From Pseudomonas sp. FeN3W (GTDB taxonomy: Bacteria > Pseudomonadota > Gammaproteobacteria > Pseudomonadales > Pseudomonadaceae), in assembly GCA_030263805.2 (NCBI GenBank), contig CP136010.1, positions 372,001 through 436,000 of the forward strand: a DNA stretch of 64,000 nt. The letters run 5' to 3'. Shown piece after piece: positions 34,257 to 42,403 of the stretch (position 1 is its first letter; each line of letters opens with the position of its first letter). A program made the position numbers and the translations under genes. The notes below the pieces were generated by a model, which was given only the letters and a program-made list of their open reading frames with translations, had not been told where the DNA came from and did no database searches.

Positions 34257-34693
34257 ATAGCCACGTGACTGACCACCCAGGTCACGACACCCCAAACCTC
34301 GATGATCTCTTCGCCGTCCAGCTGCACGTCCGGGACGATAGGGTCGGCTGCCTTCAGCCAGCGGCCCCCCAACAAGTCACGCTGAACAAGGCGCACGCGG
34401 TAGTCTCCAGCAAGGTCAACCACCACCAGCCTTTCGTCCAGGTGACTAGCCGCACGGTTCACGATCAACCGATCACCACGGAAAATGCCGAAGCCGACCA
34501 AACTATCGTCCAAGACTTGCACAGCCCAAACGTGGGGCGTCCCTAGGCCGGTGAGAAGGTCGAGGGAAAGCCCAACCTCCTTTTCGTCTTCGGCGGGCGA
34601 CTGAAAGCCAGTGATACGCAGACCGTTGGCCGCATCGGTGAGAAGACGCTCGCGCAGGCGTTCGCACCGGGCCAGTATCGAAAGAGATGACAT
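34253..34693 (-). CDS. umuD: UmuD-like S24 peptidase-fold protein
   Basis: About 146 residues from ATG 34693; the frame continues into the LexA box and cannot start there. It aligns by eye with UmuD: cleavage-site region RITGFQSPAEDEKE, and catalytic Ser in VLDDSLVGFGIFRGDRLIV. The position of the catalytic Lys (GEFTVKKL in E. coli UmuD) reads GDYRVRLV, so the general base appears to be Arg. Self-cleavage may therefore be impaired. SOS control is shown by the LexA box just upstream. Confidence 0.85.
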   Translation of the reverse strand: MSSLSILARCERLRERLLTDAANGLRITGFQSPAEDEKEVGLSLDLLTGLGTPHVWAVQVLDDSLVGFGIFRGDRLIVNRAASHLDERLVVVDLAGDYRVRLVQRDLLGGRWLKAADPIVPDVQLDGEEIIEVWGVVTWVVSHVAI

Positions 34694-34711
34694 CGCAACA
34701 TCCAAGGAATA

Positions 34712-34727
34712 CTGTATATGCAAACAG
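34712..34727 (-). promoter_or_regulatory. LexA (SOS) box of umuDC
   Basis: CTGT-8-ACAG, a perfect LexA consensus, inside the longer palindrome AATACTGT...ACAGTATT. It lies about 19 bases upstream of the umuD start, so the operon should be induced by DNA damage. Confidence 0.92.
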
Positions 34728-34777
34728 TATTCGCGAACCGTTGAGAGAGGTCAATCAGGGTGGACGAGCGGCCTGAT

Positions 34778-35272
34778 CTACAACGGATCCCCGATTAGCA
34801 CAGCGGCACCTATGTCGCCTTCGCAGCCCGTTTCCGCGCTGGGACTCCATTCCAGGCGTGCTTGCTGACCAACTAGATCAACAATCAATCGCCGGTCTAG
34901 ACAACCCATCGCTTGCCCGGCCACCGCATGCATTTCGGTCTCCGTCCAGTTTTGCACCACGTAGTCGAATACCTGCGCTTCGAGATCCTCTCCCTCGGTG
35001 TGATGCAAGATCGAGGCATAGGCTTCAATGCAACGGGAGCTGGCGGTATCACAACGGATCTCTACTGCGTTGATACCTGGGGCGTGGTATCCCTTAGTAG
35101 TTTCCCAGCCACCCCAAATCAGTAGGTTCCCGTTTTGATGCTCAACCTTCAGCGGGGGACGTGTGACGGAGTGAGAGGATTCGGCAGTTTTCGGAGCTGC
35201 GTGCCAGAGCGTGGCGGAAACAGAGAGCAGTGAGGAGGCGAGGGCAATCGCGATGTATGGGAGATACCGCAT
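34778..35272 (-). CDS. Secreted hypothetical protein
   Basis: 164 residues from ATG 35272, chosen because it begins a signal peptide/anchor (MRYLPYIAIALASSLLSVSA); the frame continues upstream to 35527 but that part is not protein-like. The mature part is KVEHQNGNLLIWGGWETTKG, with paired Cys (EIRCDTASSRCIEAY). Pseudomonads carry many similar proteins of unknown function. It diverges from the SRAP-like gene. Confidence 0.65.
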   Translation of the reverse strand: MRYLPYIAIALASSLLSVSATLWHAAPKTAESSHSVTRPPLKVEHQNGNLLIWGGWETTKGYHAPGINAVEIRCDTASSRCIEAYASILHHTEGEDLEAQVFDYVVQNWTETEMHAVAGQAMGCLDRRLIVDLVGQQARLEWSPSAETGCEGDIGAAVLIGDPL

Positions 35273-35358
35273 CTTCGAACTCCATTCGAGAGGGGAATGC
35301 CTTCCTGGCGAGCAGAGTCTAGAACATAAGGCAGCGTCAGCATTGTGAGGTAATAAGC

Positions 35359-35808
35359 ATGTGCGGAGGCGTAGAGGCCCGTGAGGCCGATAAGGTCTGG
35401 AAGATCTATTTTCCCAATCCCAAAGCAGCCATTCCGGTGCTGCTTGAGGAGAGCGGCCAGCTCGATTGGATTCATTGGGGCCGGAGAAAGGAGGAGCTAG
35501 GAACCGGCCCACAGGGAGGCTGGGCAAGGCTCAGTACCGTGCAGTCTGGCGGCTGGGAGAAATACAGACCCCGCCGTGGGTTCGGCATGGTTCAGAGGTT
35601 TATGGAGAAGGAAGGTCGGCCGGGAGAGAAGAATCGGACATCGCACTGGTTCGATGTGCCGGAGGGATACGCGCTAGAGTGCCTGGTCATTGGTGAGGGA
35701 GAGCAGCGAAGGGTATATGTTGTGACGACGGCGCCACCTGCAGAATATGAGTGGATCCATGATCGGTGGCCACTGCTGACGGTGCTGAGCGATGCTAGTT
35801 TCAGCTGA
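35359..35808 (+). CDS. SRAP/YedK-like protein
   Basis: 149 residues. Met-Cys start (MCGGVEAREADKVWK) like SRAP proteins (YedK/HMCES), in which Cys2 becomes the N-terminal nucleophile that crosslinks abasic sites in single-stranded DNA. SGQLDWIHWGRRKEEL corresponds to the family WG segment, and YEWIHDRWPLLTVLSD to the conserved HDRMPV box. It is shorter and more diverged than YedK (about 220 aa), so activity is uncertain. The ribosome-binding site GAGG is 8 bases upstream. Its position beside umuDC fits a DNA-damage role. Confidence 0.7.
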   Translation: MCGGVEAREADKVWKIYFPNPKAAIPVLLEESGQLDWIHWGRRKEELGTGPQGGWARLSTVQSGGWEKYRPRRGFGMVQRFMEKEGRPGEKNRTSHWFDVPEGYALECLVIGEGEQRRVYVVTTAPPAEYEWIHDRWPLLTVLSDASFS

Positions 35809-35881
35809 GTTGTGCTACCTCGTCAGCTATCGTTTGCGCTGCATTGTCTGATAGAAATGCTGGGATCTTAAGGCAGGATTC

Positions 35882-36088
35882 ATGATGGTTAGAGCAGCGC
35901 TAGAGATCGAACTCATAAAGTCAGCAACAGATCTATTCGCCGGTGATGAGCAAAGCGCGGCCGAGTGGCTGAACAAACCTGCCAAGGCGCTGAATGGCCG
36001 CAAGCCCATCGATATGACAAATAGCCTTGCTGAGCTTCGTCAAGTCCTAGATTTGATGGGGCGTCTCCAGCACGGCGTGTTTACATGA
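35882..36088 (+). CDS. Orphan Xre/MbcA/ParS toxin-binding domain protein
   Basis: 68 residues equal to the DUF2384 toxin-binding domain: SATDLFAGDEQSAAEWLNKP, KALNGRKPIDMTNSLAEL, VLDLMGRLQHGVF. In full antitoxins this domain sits C-terminal to an HTH and binds a RES- or Mbc-type toxin. Here neither the HTH nor a toxin gene is adjacent, so it is an orphan or solitary antitoxin. Start ATG 35882 with AGGATT upstream; a second ATG follows directly. Confidence 0.7.
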   Translation: MMVRAALEIELIKSATDLFAGDEQSAAEWLNKPAKALNGRKPIDMTNSLAELRQVLDLMGRLQHGVFT

Positions 36089-36249
36089 AGACGGCTCTAC
36101 GCCGAGGCAGTACCTCTCGACCCCACCGCAGAGTGTCAGTCTCGGACGCTAGGTTAGGTAATGGTGCTCAGTTGCTCATTACGGGTTAGCAGCTATTGAC
36201 ACATAAGCGCCTGGAGCCTGCGTCCACGCAGCCCATCGCTGACTGTCTG

Positions 36250-36458
36250 TCTAGCTAAGAGTAGAATTATGAGATTGTTTTTCGCCAAGGGCGGTTTCCA
36301 AACCGGCAAGCGGCTTTCACATTGTCTTCTAACCTATGGTAGATTTGCCTCGGCGGCTGGATGATTGACCGCGGTTAAGTCCGTGGGCATGAGTCCGTGC
36401 CCGACTATTTGAGGTCTCACATATTCCATCCAGCCGCCTCTCATACAATGTAGCCCTT
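36250..36458 (+). ncRNA. Retron msr-msd RNA
   Basis: Directly upstream of the reverse transcriptase. A candidate a1 strand ending TTATGAGA (36267-36274) pairs with a2 TCTCATA (36439-36445), with further imperfect pairing outward. The msr part (about 36275-36350) has a CGGTTT/AAACCG hairpin. The msd part is a long hairpin with perfect 12-base arms, GGCGGCTGGATG (36352-36363) and CATCCAGCCGCC (36427-36438), enclosing an internal GGGCA/TGCCC hairpin and ending exactly at a2. This layout (a1-msr-msd-a2-RT) is that of retrons. The branching G is not assigned. Confidence 0.75.
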
Positions 36459-37394
36459 ATGACTGCCAGTTGCCTTAAAGACATTCGGTCTGCCGAAGAA
36501 CTAGCTCAAGCGGTAGGTGTAAGGCTCAGCAAAATAAGTGAGTATGCAACTTCGAGCGCTCAAGAGACTTATTATGAGAAGCTTGAAATACCAAAGCGCG
36601 GAAGAAATCGGAGGGGGGAAGTAAGGGAAGTATATAAGGCTCGACACAACTGGCTAGCCCAGCTCCATCGATCTGTCGCGATGTTGGTAGCAAATAGTGC
36701 GAGCTTCGGCGCGCACGTTCAGGGGTTCATCAAGAAGCGTTCAGCTTTGACAAATGCTGAGCTACACCTTCGAAAGAAGTTGATACTTCATGCGGACATA
36801 AAAGATTTTTTCAATGACATAACAGAGCAGCAGGTTAAGACTGCGTTCTTTATTCTTGGCGCAGAACCTGATGTTGCTGAATTGCTTGCTAGGGTGTGCA
36901 CCATTGACGGAACTTTACGCCAAGGAACACGCTGTAGTCCGATCATTTCGAATTTAGTTTGCAAGAGCCTCGATCAAGCAATGCTAGATTTAGCAAAAGC
37001 ACATGGCGGGGTTTATAGTCGTTACGCCGATAACATGACAATATCTGGCGAGCAAGTGCCAGATATCAACATCGTAGCTCAGATTGTGAACGATCATGGA
37101 TTCAGGTTGCGTCTTAGCGGTTGTTATACCCAGCGTCGCGGTGCAAGACAGTTTGTCACGGGCCTATCTGTGGTAGATATAGAGAAGCCGCGCCTTCCAA
37201 AGCAACTAAAAAGAAAGTTAAGGCTTGCAGTTTACTACGCTGCAAAGTATGGCGAGGAACATTTTAATAGAAGCAAAGGGGTGAGCTCGGTCGCTCCTTC
37301 GATTGCTCAAATGAGAGGGATGATAGCTTATGCGCACTCTATTGAGCCTGATTTCGCCACTAAACTATGGAAGGTGTTGAATAAATCATGCTAG
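36459..37394 (+). CDS. Retron reverse transcriptase
   Basis: 311 residues, a normal retron RT size. Motifs in order: KARHNWLAQLHRSVA; ILHADIKDFFNDI (motif A catalytic Asp); GTRCSPIISNLVC; GVYSRYADNMTISGE, the catalytic box, reading YADN rather than the usual YADD; and RRGARQFVTGLSVV, carrying the VTG motif characteristic of retron RTs. The RT uses the upstream RNA as template and primer to make msDNA, normally as part of an anti-phage system. No ribosome-binding site is visible. The 3' end overlaps the convergent nuclease-like gene by 9 bases. Confidence 0.88.
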   Translation: MTASCLKDIRSAEELAQAVGVRLSKISEYATSSAQETYYEKLEIPKRGRNRRGEVREVYKARHNWLAQLHRSVAMLVANSASFGAHVQGFIKKRSALTNAELHLRKKLILHADIKDFFNDITEQQVKTAFFILGAEPDVAELLARVCTIDGTLRQGTRCSPIISNLVCKSLDQAMLDLAKAHGGVYSRYADNMTISGEQVPDINIVAQIVNDHGFRLRLSGCYTQRRGARQFVTGLSVVDIEKPRLPKQLKRKLRLAVYYAAKYGEEHFNRSKGVSSVAPSIAQMRGMIAYAHSIEPDFATKLWKVLNKSC

Positions 37395-38876
37395 AGGATT
37401 GCAATCCCGTAGATGTTTTTCTTTGGTGACAACATTTTCAGCATATCTGATCCTGGTTTTTATATAGCCAATCTGGCTGGCCGCGATTTGGTCACCAGCA
37501 ATGAAGCCAGCAGTGATTTGAGCTATCGCATCCGCTAGCTCAAGAATTAAGAGCGTATTCTCTGAACAAGACTTTAGCGAAGGAGCCTTTACCTCGCGAT
37601 GATAGTTCGCTGAGACAAGAGTTATAGCGTCCTCCAAAAGCTGATTTGCGCGTGGCAGAGCAGTGTAAATTTCAACGATGGAATTGTTCTTATTGCTCAG
37701 TCTGTGGAATAGGGGCACTGCCTTAAGCTCTAATTCATACTTGCGCTCATTCCACTCCGTAAGCTCATTACTTCTCGCATAATATATATAGGCATAAAAA
37801 TCGGCTACCGCGAAATCATGAAGTAAAAAATTGGCCAAAGCTGGTTGCAAAAGCATTTCGCTTAGCCTTTTTTGAGTGATTTCGATTTTGTTCGAAGCGG
37901 GAATCAATGCGCTTCTAGATATACGCTCCTTCCAGGACTTTATGGCTCTTGCTAGCTCGACTGGTGTGTCGGTCAACATCAATACAGTTAGTGCGACATC
38001 GGTGAACTCGATGCCCATATGAGACACGGCGAGGGCGCAGCTCATAGGTGTGGCGTGAGATGCTGCGACAAGCCGTTTTTTTGTTTCTGGCTCCGCCTTC
38101 TGAGGCTGAGTCGAGCTGTTTTTGAATGCAAACAGATTCAATTTATGCAACAGTGAGCGTTTATTAAAAGTGGCGCCTTGCCCCGCCCCCTCCCTCGCAA
38201 TTCCTTTAAGAGATTCCCAGAGATCCGTCGCGCGATGTTCTGCTTGGAGTACTAACCTAAGCTCGTTTATTGCAGCAGACGCCGAAGGAGAGGATGGTAT
38301 CATGATTCTCAAGGACTCTATATGGAACCCCTTTAAAAATCCATATAGGTCTAGCGGAGTGGCTTGGATCTGTGCACTGTCAAAAATACATCTCAGAATT
38401 TTAATGAAACTTTGATGGCTTGCGCTTGCTGCAGCTTGAAGGGCCCAGAATGCTTCACTGCTTTCACTACTTCGTGCGTTCTCACAAACAGATTGCGCAA
38501 CCCTCAGAGATGAAGACGATATATCGTCTGTAAGTGCGCCATAAATGTCGTGGCGATTGTTGTTTATTGATGCAATGTAGGTTTTCCAGGAGTTCGTAAT
38601 GATATTTGCAAAGTCCTTATTTGAATCTGCAGAAGATATAGTAAGGCTTCGCTTTACCTGAAAATGCGCTTTCATTTTTGTGGGGGTATCAAGCTCGATG
38701 ACAATGTCATCGAGGGGGGCACCCATCGCAGCCTGCTGAAGCGCAACACTTCTGATTCTGCTTTGCAAAGGAAGTCTGACGCTTTCTGCGAGAAGAGCGG
38801 ATAGGAAGTATGCGGCAACGTGGCTTTCGTATACAAACCCAGCGCCGCCGGTTAACTCGGTTGATTGAGACATCAT
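37386..38876 (-). CDS. Putative defence nuclease convergent with retron
   Basis: About 496 residues from ATG 38876 (MMSQSTELTGG); the frame extends to a TTG at 38918. The N-terminal 130 residues resemble the dsDNA-nuclease domain found on Cap4/Avs-like defence proteins: TGGAGFVYESHVAAYFLSAL, then GAPLDDIVIEL and AHFQVKRSLTI, with Asp and QxK placed as in a PD-(D/E)XK nuclease. The rest is helical without an NTPase P-loop, unlike most relatives. It could be the effector of the adjacent retron, although retron effectors are normally co-directional, or a separate system. Confidence 0.65.
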   Translation of the reverse strand: MMSQSTELTGGAGFVYESHVAAYFLSALLAESVRLPLQSRIRSVALQQAAMGAPLDDIVIELDTPTKMKAHFQVKRSLTISSADSNKDFANIITNSWKTYIASINNNRHDIYGALTDDISSSSLRVAQSVCENARSSESSEAFWALQAAASASHQSFIKILRCIFDSAQIQATPLDLYGFLKGFHIESLRIMIPSSPSASAAINELRLVLQAEHRATDLWESLKGIAREGAGQGATFNKRSLLHKLNLFAFKNSSTQPQKAEPETKKRLVAASHATPMSCALAVSHMGIEFTDVALTVLMLTDTPVELARAIKSWKERISRSALIPASNKIEITQKRLSEMLLQPALANFLLHDFAVADFYAYIYYARSNELTEWNERKYELELKAVPLFHRLSNKNNSIVEIYTALPRANQLLEDAITLVSANYHREVKAPSLKSCSENTLLILELADAIAQITAGFIAGDQIAASQIGYIKTRIRYAENVVTKEKHLRDCNPLA

Positions 38877-39099
38877 TGATCCATTTGTCGAACTGAGCGC
38901 GAATAGTTTTGCGCCCAATCTATAAATCGTTGCACCGGTCTTGCCGTCATAACGGCTAAATTCACGATGGGTGAGACCTAGAATTTGACATTAGCGATAA
39001 GAGGCTGCGTATGGAAGCTATCGTCCCGTGCGGGTAGCAAAATTTTTGTAGTCAGCATGTTCTGGATCATACTGAGTGCAGCAAGAGGAGCGAGCAACC

Positions 39100-39501
39100 A
39101 TGTCTGAACTGATCAAGCAGGCCTGCGAGCACTGGCGTTACGTTGCCCTAGTGCTGAGCAAGCCAACGAGCGAGGACGACTATGATGCTCTGATCGAGGC
39201 CTTGGATGAGTTGCTAGGCTTGGTCGGCGACGATGAGGATCACCCTTTGGCTAGCATTGCGTCATGTGTCGGGGACATGATTGAAGCCTACGACGAGCTT
39301 CGTCGGCCGTTGCCGAAAGCAGGCGGGGTAGAAGTGCTGCGTTACCTGATGAGGGAACATGGCCTGCGTCAGGGAGATGTACCAGAGGTCGCTACCCAGT
39401 CAGTCATTTCTGAGGTGCTTGCTGGTAAGCGCCAATTGAATGTGCACCACATCCGGGCGCTTTCGGATCGTTATCGTGTCTCCGCAGACGTCTTTTTGTA
39501 A
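39100..39501 (+). CDS. HigA-like antitoxin without toxin
   Basis: 133 residues from ATG 39100, with GAGGAG upstream. The N-terminal part (DYDALIEALDELLGLVGDDE, HPLASIASCVGDMIEAYDEL) and C-terminal HTH (EVLRYLMREHGLRQGDVPEV, SEVLAGKRQLNVHHIRALSD) match the HigA/YgjM family. These antitoxins normally follow a HigB RNase gene. No HigB-like frame exists in the 220 bases upstream, so this one is solitary. Confidence 0.8.
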   Translation: MSELIKQACEHWRYVALVLSKPTSEDDYDALIEALDELLGLVGDDEDHPLASIASCVGDMIEAYDELRRPLPKAGGVEVLRYLMREHGLRQGDVPEVATQSVISEVLAGKRQLNVHHIRALSDRYRVSADVFL

Positions 39502-39554
39502 GACCCTAATAGGAAAAGGGCCGCTAATGCGACCCTCCCACGTAACCTGACCGG

Positions 39555-39911
39555 TTATTGCAGCCAGCTTTCGACTTTCTCGGAACCGTACTGCTCTTTC
39601 CAAGCCTTCAGCACCTTATGGTTGCCTCCCTTAGTCTCGACAACCTCGCCAGTTTCCGGGTTCTTGTAGCGCTTTAGCGTGCGCTCACGACGTGGGCCTT
39701 TAACAGGCGCCTCAAAAATTTTTCCAGCCTTTGGATCGAGCACGGCGATCACGTTACGCAAGGAGTAGCCATAGTCAGCCAAGAGATTGCGCAGCTTGGT
39801 TTCAAACTCGATTTCTTTTTGTAGCTTTTCGTCGCCTTTGAGAGCTTCCAGGCGCTTTTGCTGCTCAGCGATTTGGGCTTCTAGAGCTTTGTACTCGGCA
39901 ATGATTGACAT
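39555..39911 (-). CDS. MvaT/MvaU-family xenogeneic silencer
   Basis: 118 residues. An N-terminal coiled-coil dimerisation domain (MSIIAEYKALEAQIAEQQKR) and a C-terminal AT-rich DNA-binding domain (RYKNPETGEVVETKGGNHKV, LKAWKEQYGSEKVESWL) match Pseudomonas MvaT/MvaU, the functional H-NS analogues. Chromosomal copies lie elsewhere; this looks like an extra copy carried by the accessory region, which could silence the low-GC cargo around it or modulate host MvaT by heterodimerising. Confidence 0.9.
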   Translation of the reverse strand: MSIIAEYKALEAQIAEQQKRLEALKGDEKLQKEIEFETKLRNLLADYGYSLRNVIAVLDPKAGKIFEAPVKGPRRERTLKRYKNPETGEVVETKGGNHKVLKAWKEQYGSEKVESWLQ

Positions 39912-40375
39912 GGCGGATCCTGAGTCTCGATTAAGTGGTATAGGGTTGAATACATAATAGACAAGACGCGAAGTAACTGCATCTCATTATTTCTATTCCG
40001 GCTTGTCATAAAGGCAACGTCTCCGACAGCCTTGACTGCCTGCTCGCTAGAGCTGATTGACTTGAAAAGGGGTAGCGGTGTGGAGACGCTATTTTTCGGC
40101 TGGAGGTGGCCTAAGAACGACAGCCTGCTGCCTGAGGTGGAATGTCATATAAGTTCTAAGCTCAAGGGTGATTCGCGCTTTTAATGGATCAGCTCTCCTC
40201 TGGCCGTCAAAAGGCAAAAACCGGTCTTCAAGCGTGGCTAGGCCGGCGATTGACATTCCTAATGTATACAAGATCGGCCTTCACACAATTGATCGCTACC
40301 TGTTTGACAACGGCAAGCGACTCGGGTAATTAAAAAGCAGGGGTTTAACAAGTCAATCGATAGAGGAAATCGACC
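39912..40375. other. Intergenic stretch upstream of MvaT-like gene
   Basis: About 460 bases carrying the promoter of the MvaT-like gene and of the small ORF at 40376. No other supportable gene was seen; frames here are short and lack ribosome-binding sites. Confidence 0.45.
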
Positions 40376-40504
40376 ATGGGTATAAAGCCGGGCCCTAAAA
40401 GAAAAAATGAAGATGGTACTCCGGACAAGAGACAGAGAGTCACGCCCGAGAAGCAAAAGGATCATCCAGACCTAAAGCCCCATAAGCATAAAAGGGGAGA
40501 ATAG
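40376..40504 (+). CDS. Tiny basic protein (42 aa)
   Basis: ATG 40376 is preceded by GAGGAAATCGACC, and the frame ends TAG 40502-40504. The product is very hydrophilic and basic (GIKPGPKRKNEDGTPDKRQR start; KPHKHKRGE end). A strong terminator begins 7 bases later, which supports real expression. No family is recognised; a nucleic-acid-binding peptide is possible from its charge alone. Confidence 0.55.
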   Translation: MGIKPGPKRKNEDGTPDKRQRVTPEKQKDHPDLKPHKHKRGE

Positions 40505-40510
40505 AATCGA

Positions 40511-40539
40511 AGAGCAGCTCTCCGAGAGCTGCTCTTTTT
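40511..40539 (+). terminator. Strong Rho-independent terminator
   Basis: AGAGCAGCTCT-CCG-AGAGCTGCTCT followed by TTTTT: an 11-bp perfect stem, the best terminator in this part of the window. Confidence 0.93.
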
Positions 40540-40706
40540 GTGTGCGTGTATATTCGTTCGTCCTTGCCACGGTTTTCAATCGCGCAGTGTAGTGAACGAA
40601 AACAATGGCGCGGAGTGCAGCCCGTGGACGTCCGGCCTCGATCAGCTCAAGCCAATCTGGGATATACGAATAGGTAGGTGGGCTAGCCTGCCGCAAATCG
40701 AATATT

Positions 40707-41182
40707 TTATGCCGACCCCGAGTTGGCGCTGTTCGATTGGCCATCCGATGGCAACCAATATGGAAGTGTCGAAGCTCCCGGCTTGTCCAGGATGATCGCT
40801 ACGCTTTGCTCGGCCCTTGTAACCGCCACATAGAAGTCAGCGGCGGAGAGAGGCTTGAGGAATTCTCCCTTGCTGATGAACTTGCCGATGGGGCCGGTCG
40901 GATAGATCAACACGCGGCTGAAGGTCTGGCCTTTCGATACGCCAAAATTGAGGTAGTCGAGCTCGAACTCATTGCCTGATCTGACGCTGTCGCGTAGGCA
41001 CTGGGGTTGGAATGCCTCGACGTACAGACCGACGTGCTCCTTCCTCACCAAGAAAATACCGTCGTGTGCCGTGGTCACGCGATTCTCGGAGATCGTTTCT
41101 GGAAAATTCCAACTCGCGTCGAAGATCGTGTCGGAAAAGGTGGCGATCGTTTGGCAGCACCGCCATGTGATAGAGCTGTAGT
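40707..41182 (-). pseudogene. C-terminal remnant of UvrD/Rep-like helicase
   Basis: The frame ending at 40707 is open back to the IS boundary at 41182; a GTG at 41078 is not a real start, because the preceding codons read WRCCQTIATFSDTIF and WNFPETISENR, normal helicase sequence. Motif V (FGVSKGQTFSRVLIYPT) and motif VI (SAADFYVAVTRAEQSVAIIL) of superfamily-1 helicases are present. About 157 residues remain; the ATPase core is lost on the other side of the IS. Inactive. Confidence 0.8.
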
Positions 41183-41244
41183 GGGTTCTACCCCGTTAGC
41201 ACGGACACTTTCGAGTAAGCTCATACCGAGCTGAAGGAGTGTTC

Positions 41245-41541
41245 ATGAAGCGCAAGAAATACAGTCCTGAATTCAAGCGGGAAGCCATCGAGTTGGTTCG
41301 TCGTTCAGGGGCGAGCTGTCGACAAGTGGCCCTGGAGATTGGTGTAGCTCCGAACCTGCTCACACGCTGGGTTCGAGAAGCACAACCAGGCACAGAAAAG
41401 GCCTTTCCCGGAACCGGTAGTCCGCGAGATGAGGAGCTGGCCCGCCTCAAGCGTGAGTTGGCCCGGGTGACCAAGGAACGTGATTTTTTAAGAGACGCGG
41501 CAGCGTACTTTGCCAGGGAATCATCGAGCGGTACACGGTGA
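41245..41541 (+). CDS. IS3-family OrfA (second element)
   Basis: 98 residues from ATG 41245, with AAGGAG upstream. HTH: SPEFKREAIELVRRSGASCR, LEIGVAPNLLTRWVREAQ; C-terminal coiled coil ELARLKRELARVTKERDFLR. DNA-binding subunit of the transposase. Confidence 0.9.
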   Translation: MKRKKYSPEFKREAIELVRRSGASCRQVALEIGVAPNLLTRWVREAQPGTEKAFPGTGSPRDEELARLKRELARVTKERDFLRDAAAYFARESSSGTR

Positions 41542-42398
41542 TCCAGCGCTGCCGCAACGAGTACCCGGTACGTCTGATGTGCCGTTGCCTGAAGGTTTCT
41601 GCCAGTGGCTATTACGCCTGGCAGGATCGTGATCCAAGCCCGCGAACTCAAGAGAATGCACGCCTGGTAAGGCGCATTCGGGAGATTCACGAGGACAGCC
41701 GTGGTGTGATCGGAGCGCCCCGGATGCACGAGGATCTGCTCGACGAGGGCGAAACCGTCAGCCTGAACCGCGTTGCTCGCCTGATGGCGGCTGAGCGAAT
41801 TCAAGGTTGGCCACGCCGCAAGAGGCGTGGCTTTGGAAGAGTCGCCAGCGGGCGTCCAGCAGGCGTGAAAAACCTGCTGGAGCGCGATTTCACTGCGCAG
41901 GAACCGGAGCGCAAGTGGGTCACGGACATCACGGAAATAGCCACACTGGAAGGCAAACTCTTCCTATGCGTGGTGCTCGACTTGTACAGCAAGCTGGTGA
42001 TCGGTTGGTCGATGCATCACCGTCAGGATCGGCAGATGGTGATTCGAGCGGTGGAGATGGCGATCTGGCAGCGCCAGGGTGACTGGTCAGTGATCCTGCA
42101 TTCGGATCGCGGCAGCCAATTCACCAGTGCTGACTACCAGCGCTTTCTGAATCGCAACACGCTGGTCTGCAGCATGAGTGCAGTCGGGCATTGCGGCGAC
42201 AACGCTGCCTGCGAAGGCTTCTTCGGTCAGCTCAAACGGGAGCGCGTTGCCCATCAGTCGTATCGAACTCGTGATGAAGCACGGGCGGATTTATTCGACT
42301 ACATCGAGCGGTTTCATAACCCACGAATGCGTCGTAGAGTCGCCCGGCAAGATCTGAAGTTTTCAGCCCTTTTCAAACCGTCCGTGGAAATGGGGTAG
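41538..42398 (+). CDS. IS3-family OrfB transposase (second element)
   Basis: 286 residues from GTG 41538, overlapping the orfA stop. The catalytic triad region is complete: KWVTDITEIATLEGKLFLCV, VILHSDRGSQFTS, and AVGHCGDNAACEGFFGQLKR. An HTH_21-like start (GYYAWQDRDPSPRTQ) precedes the integrase core. Both orfs are intact, so the element may be mobile. Confidence 0.92.
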   Translation: MIQRCRNEYPVRLMCRCLKVSASGYYAWQDRDPSPRTQENARLVRRIREIHEDSRGVIGAPRMHEDLLDEGETVSLNRVARLMAAERIQGWPRRKRRGFGRVASGRPAGVKNLLERDFTAQEPERKWVTDITEIATLEGKLFLCVVLDLYSKLVIGWSMHHRQDRQMVIRAVEMAIWQRQGDWSVILHSDRGSQFTSADYQRFLNRNTLVCSMSAVGHCGDNAACEGFFGQLKRERVAHQSYRTRDEARADLFDYIERFHNPRMRRRVARQDLKFSALFKPSVEMG

Positions 42399-42403
42399 AA
42401 CCC

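Noticed and set aside
38939..39099. HigB toxin upstream of the HigA-like gene
   Set aside because: No frame of toxin length or sequence exists in the interval.
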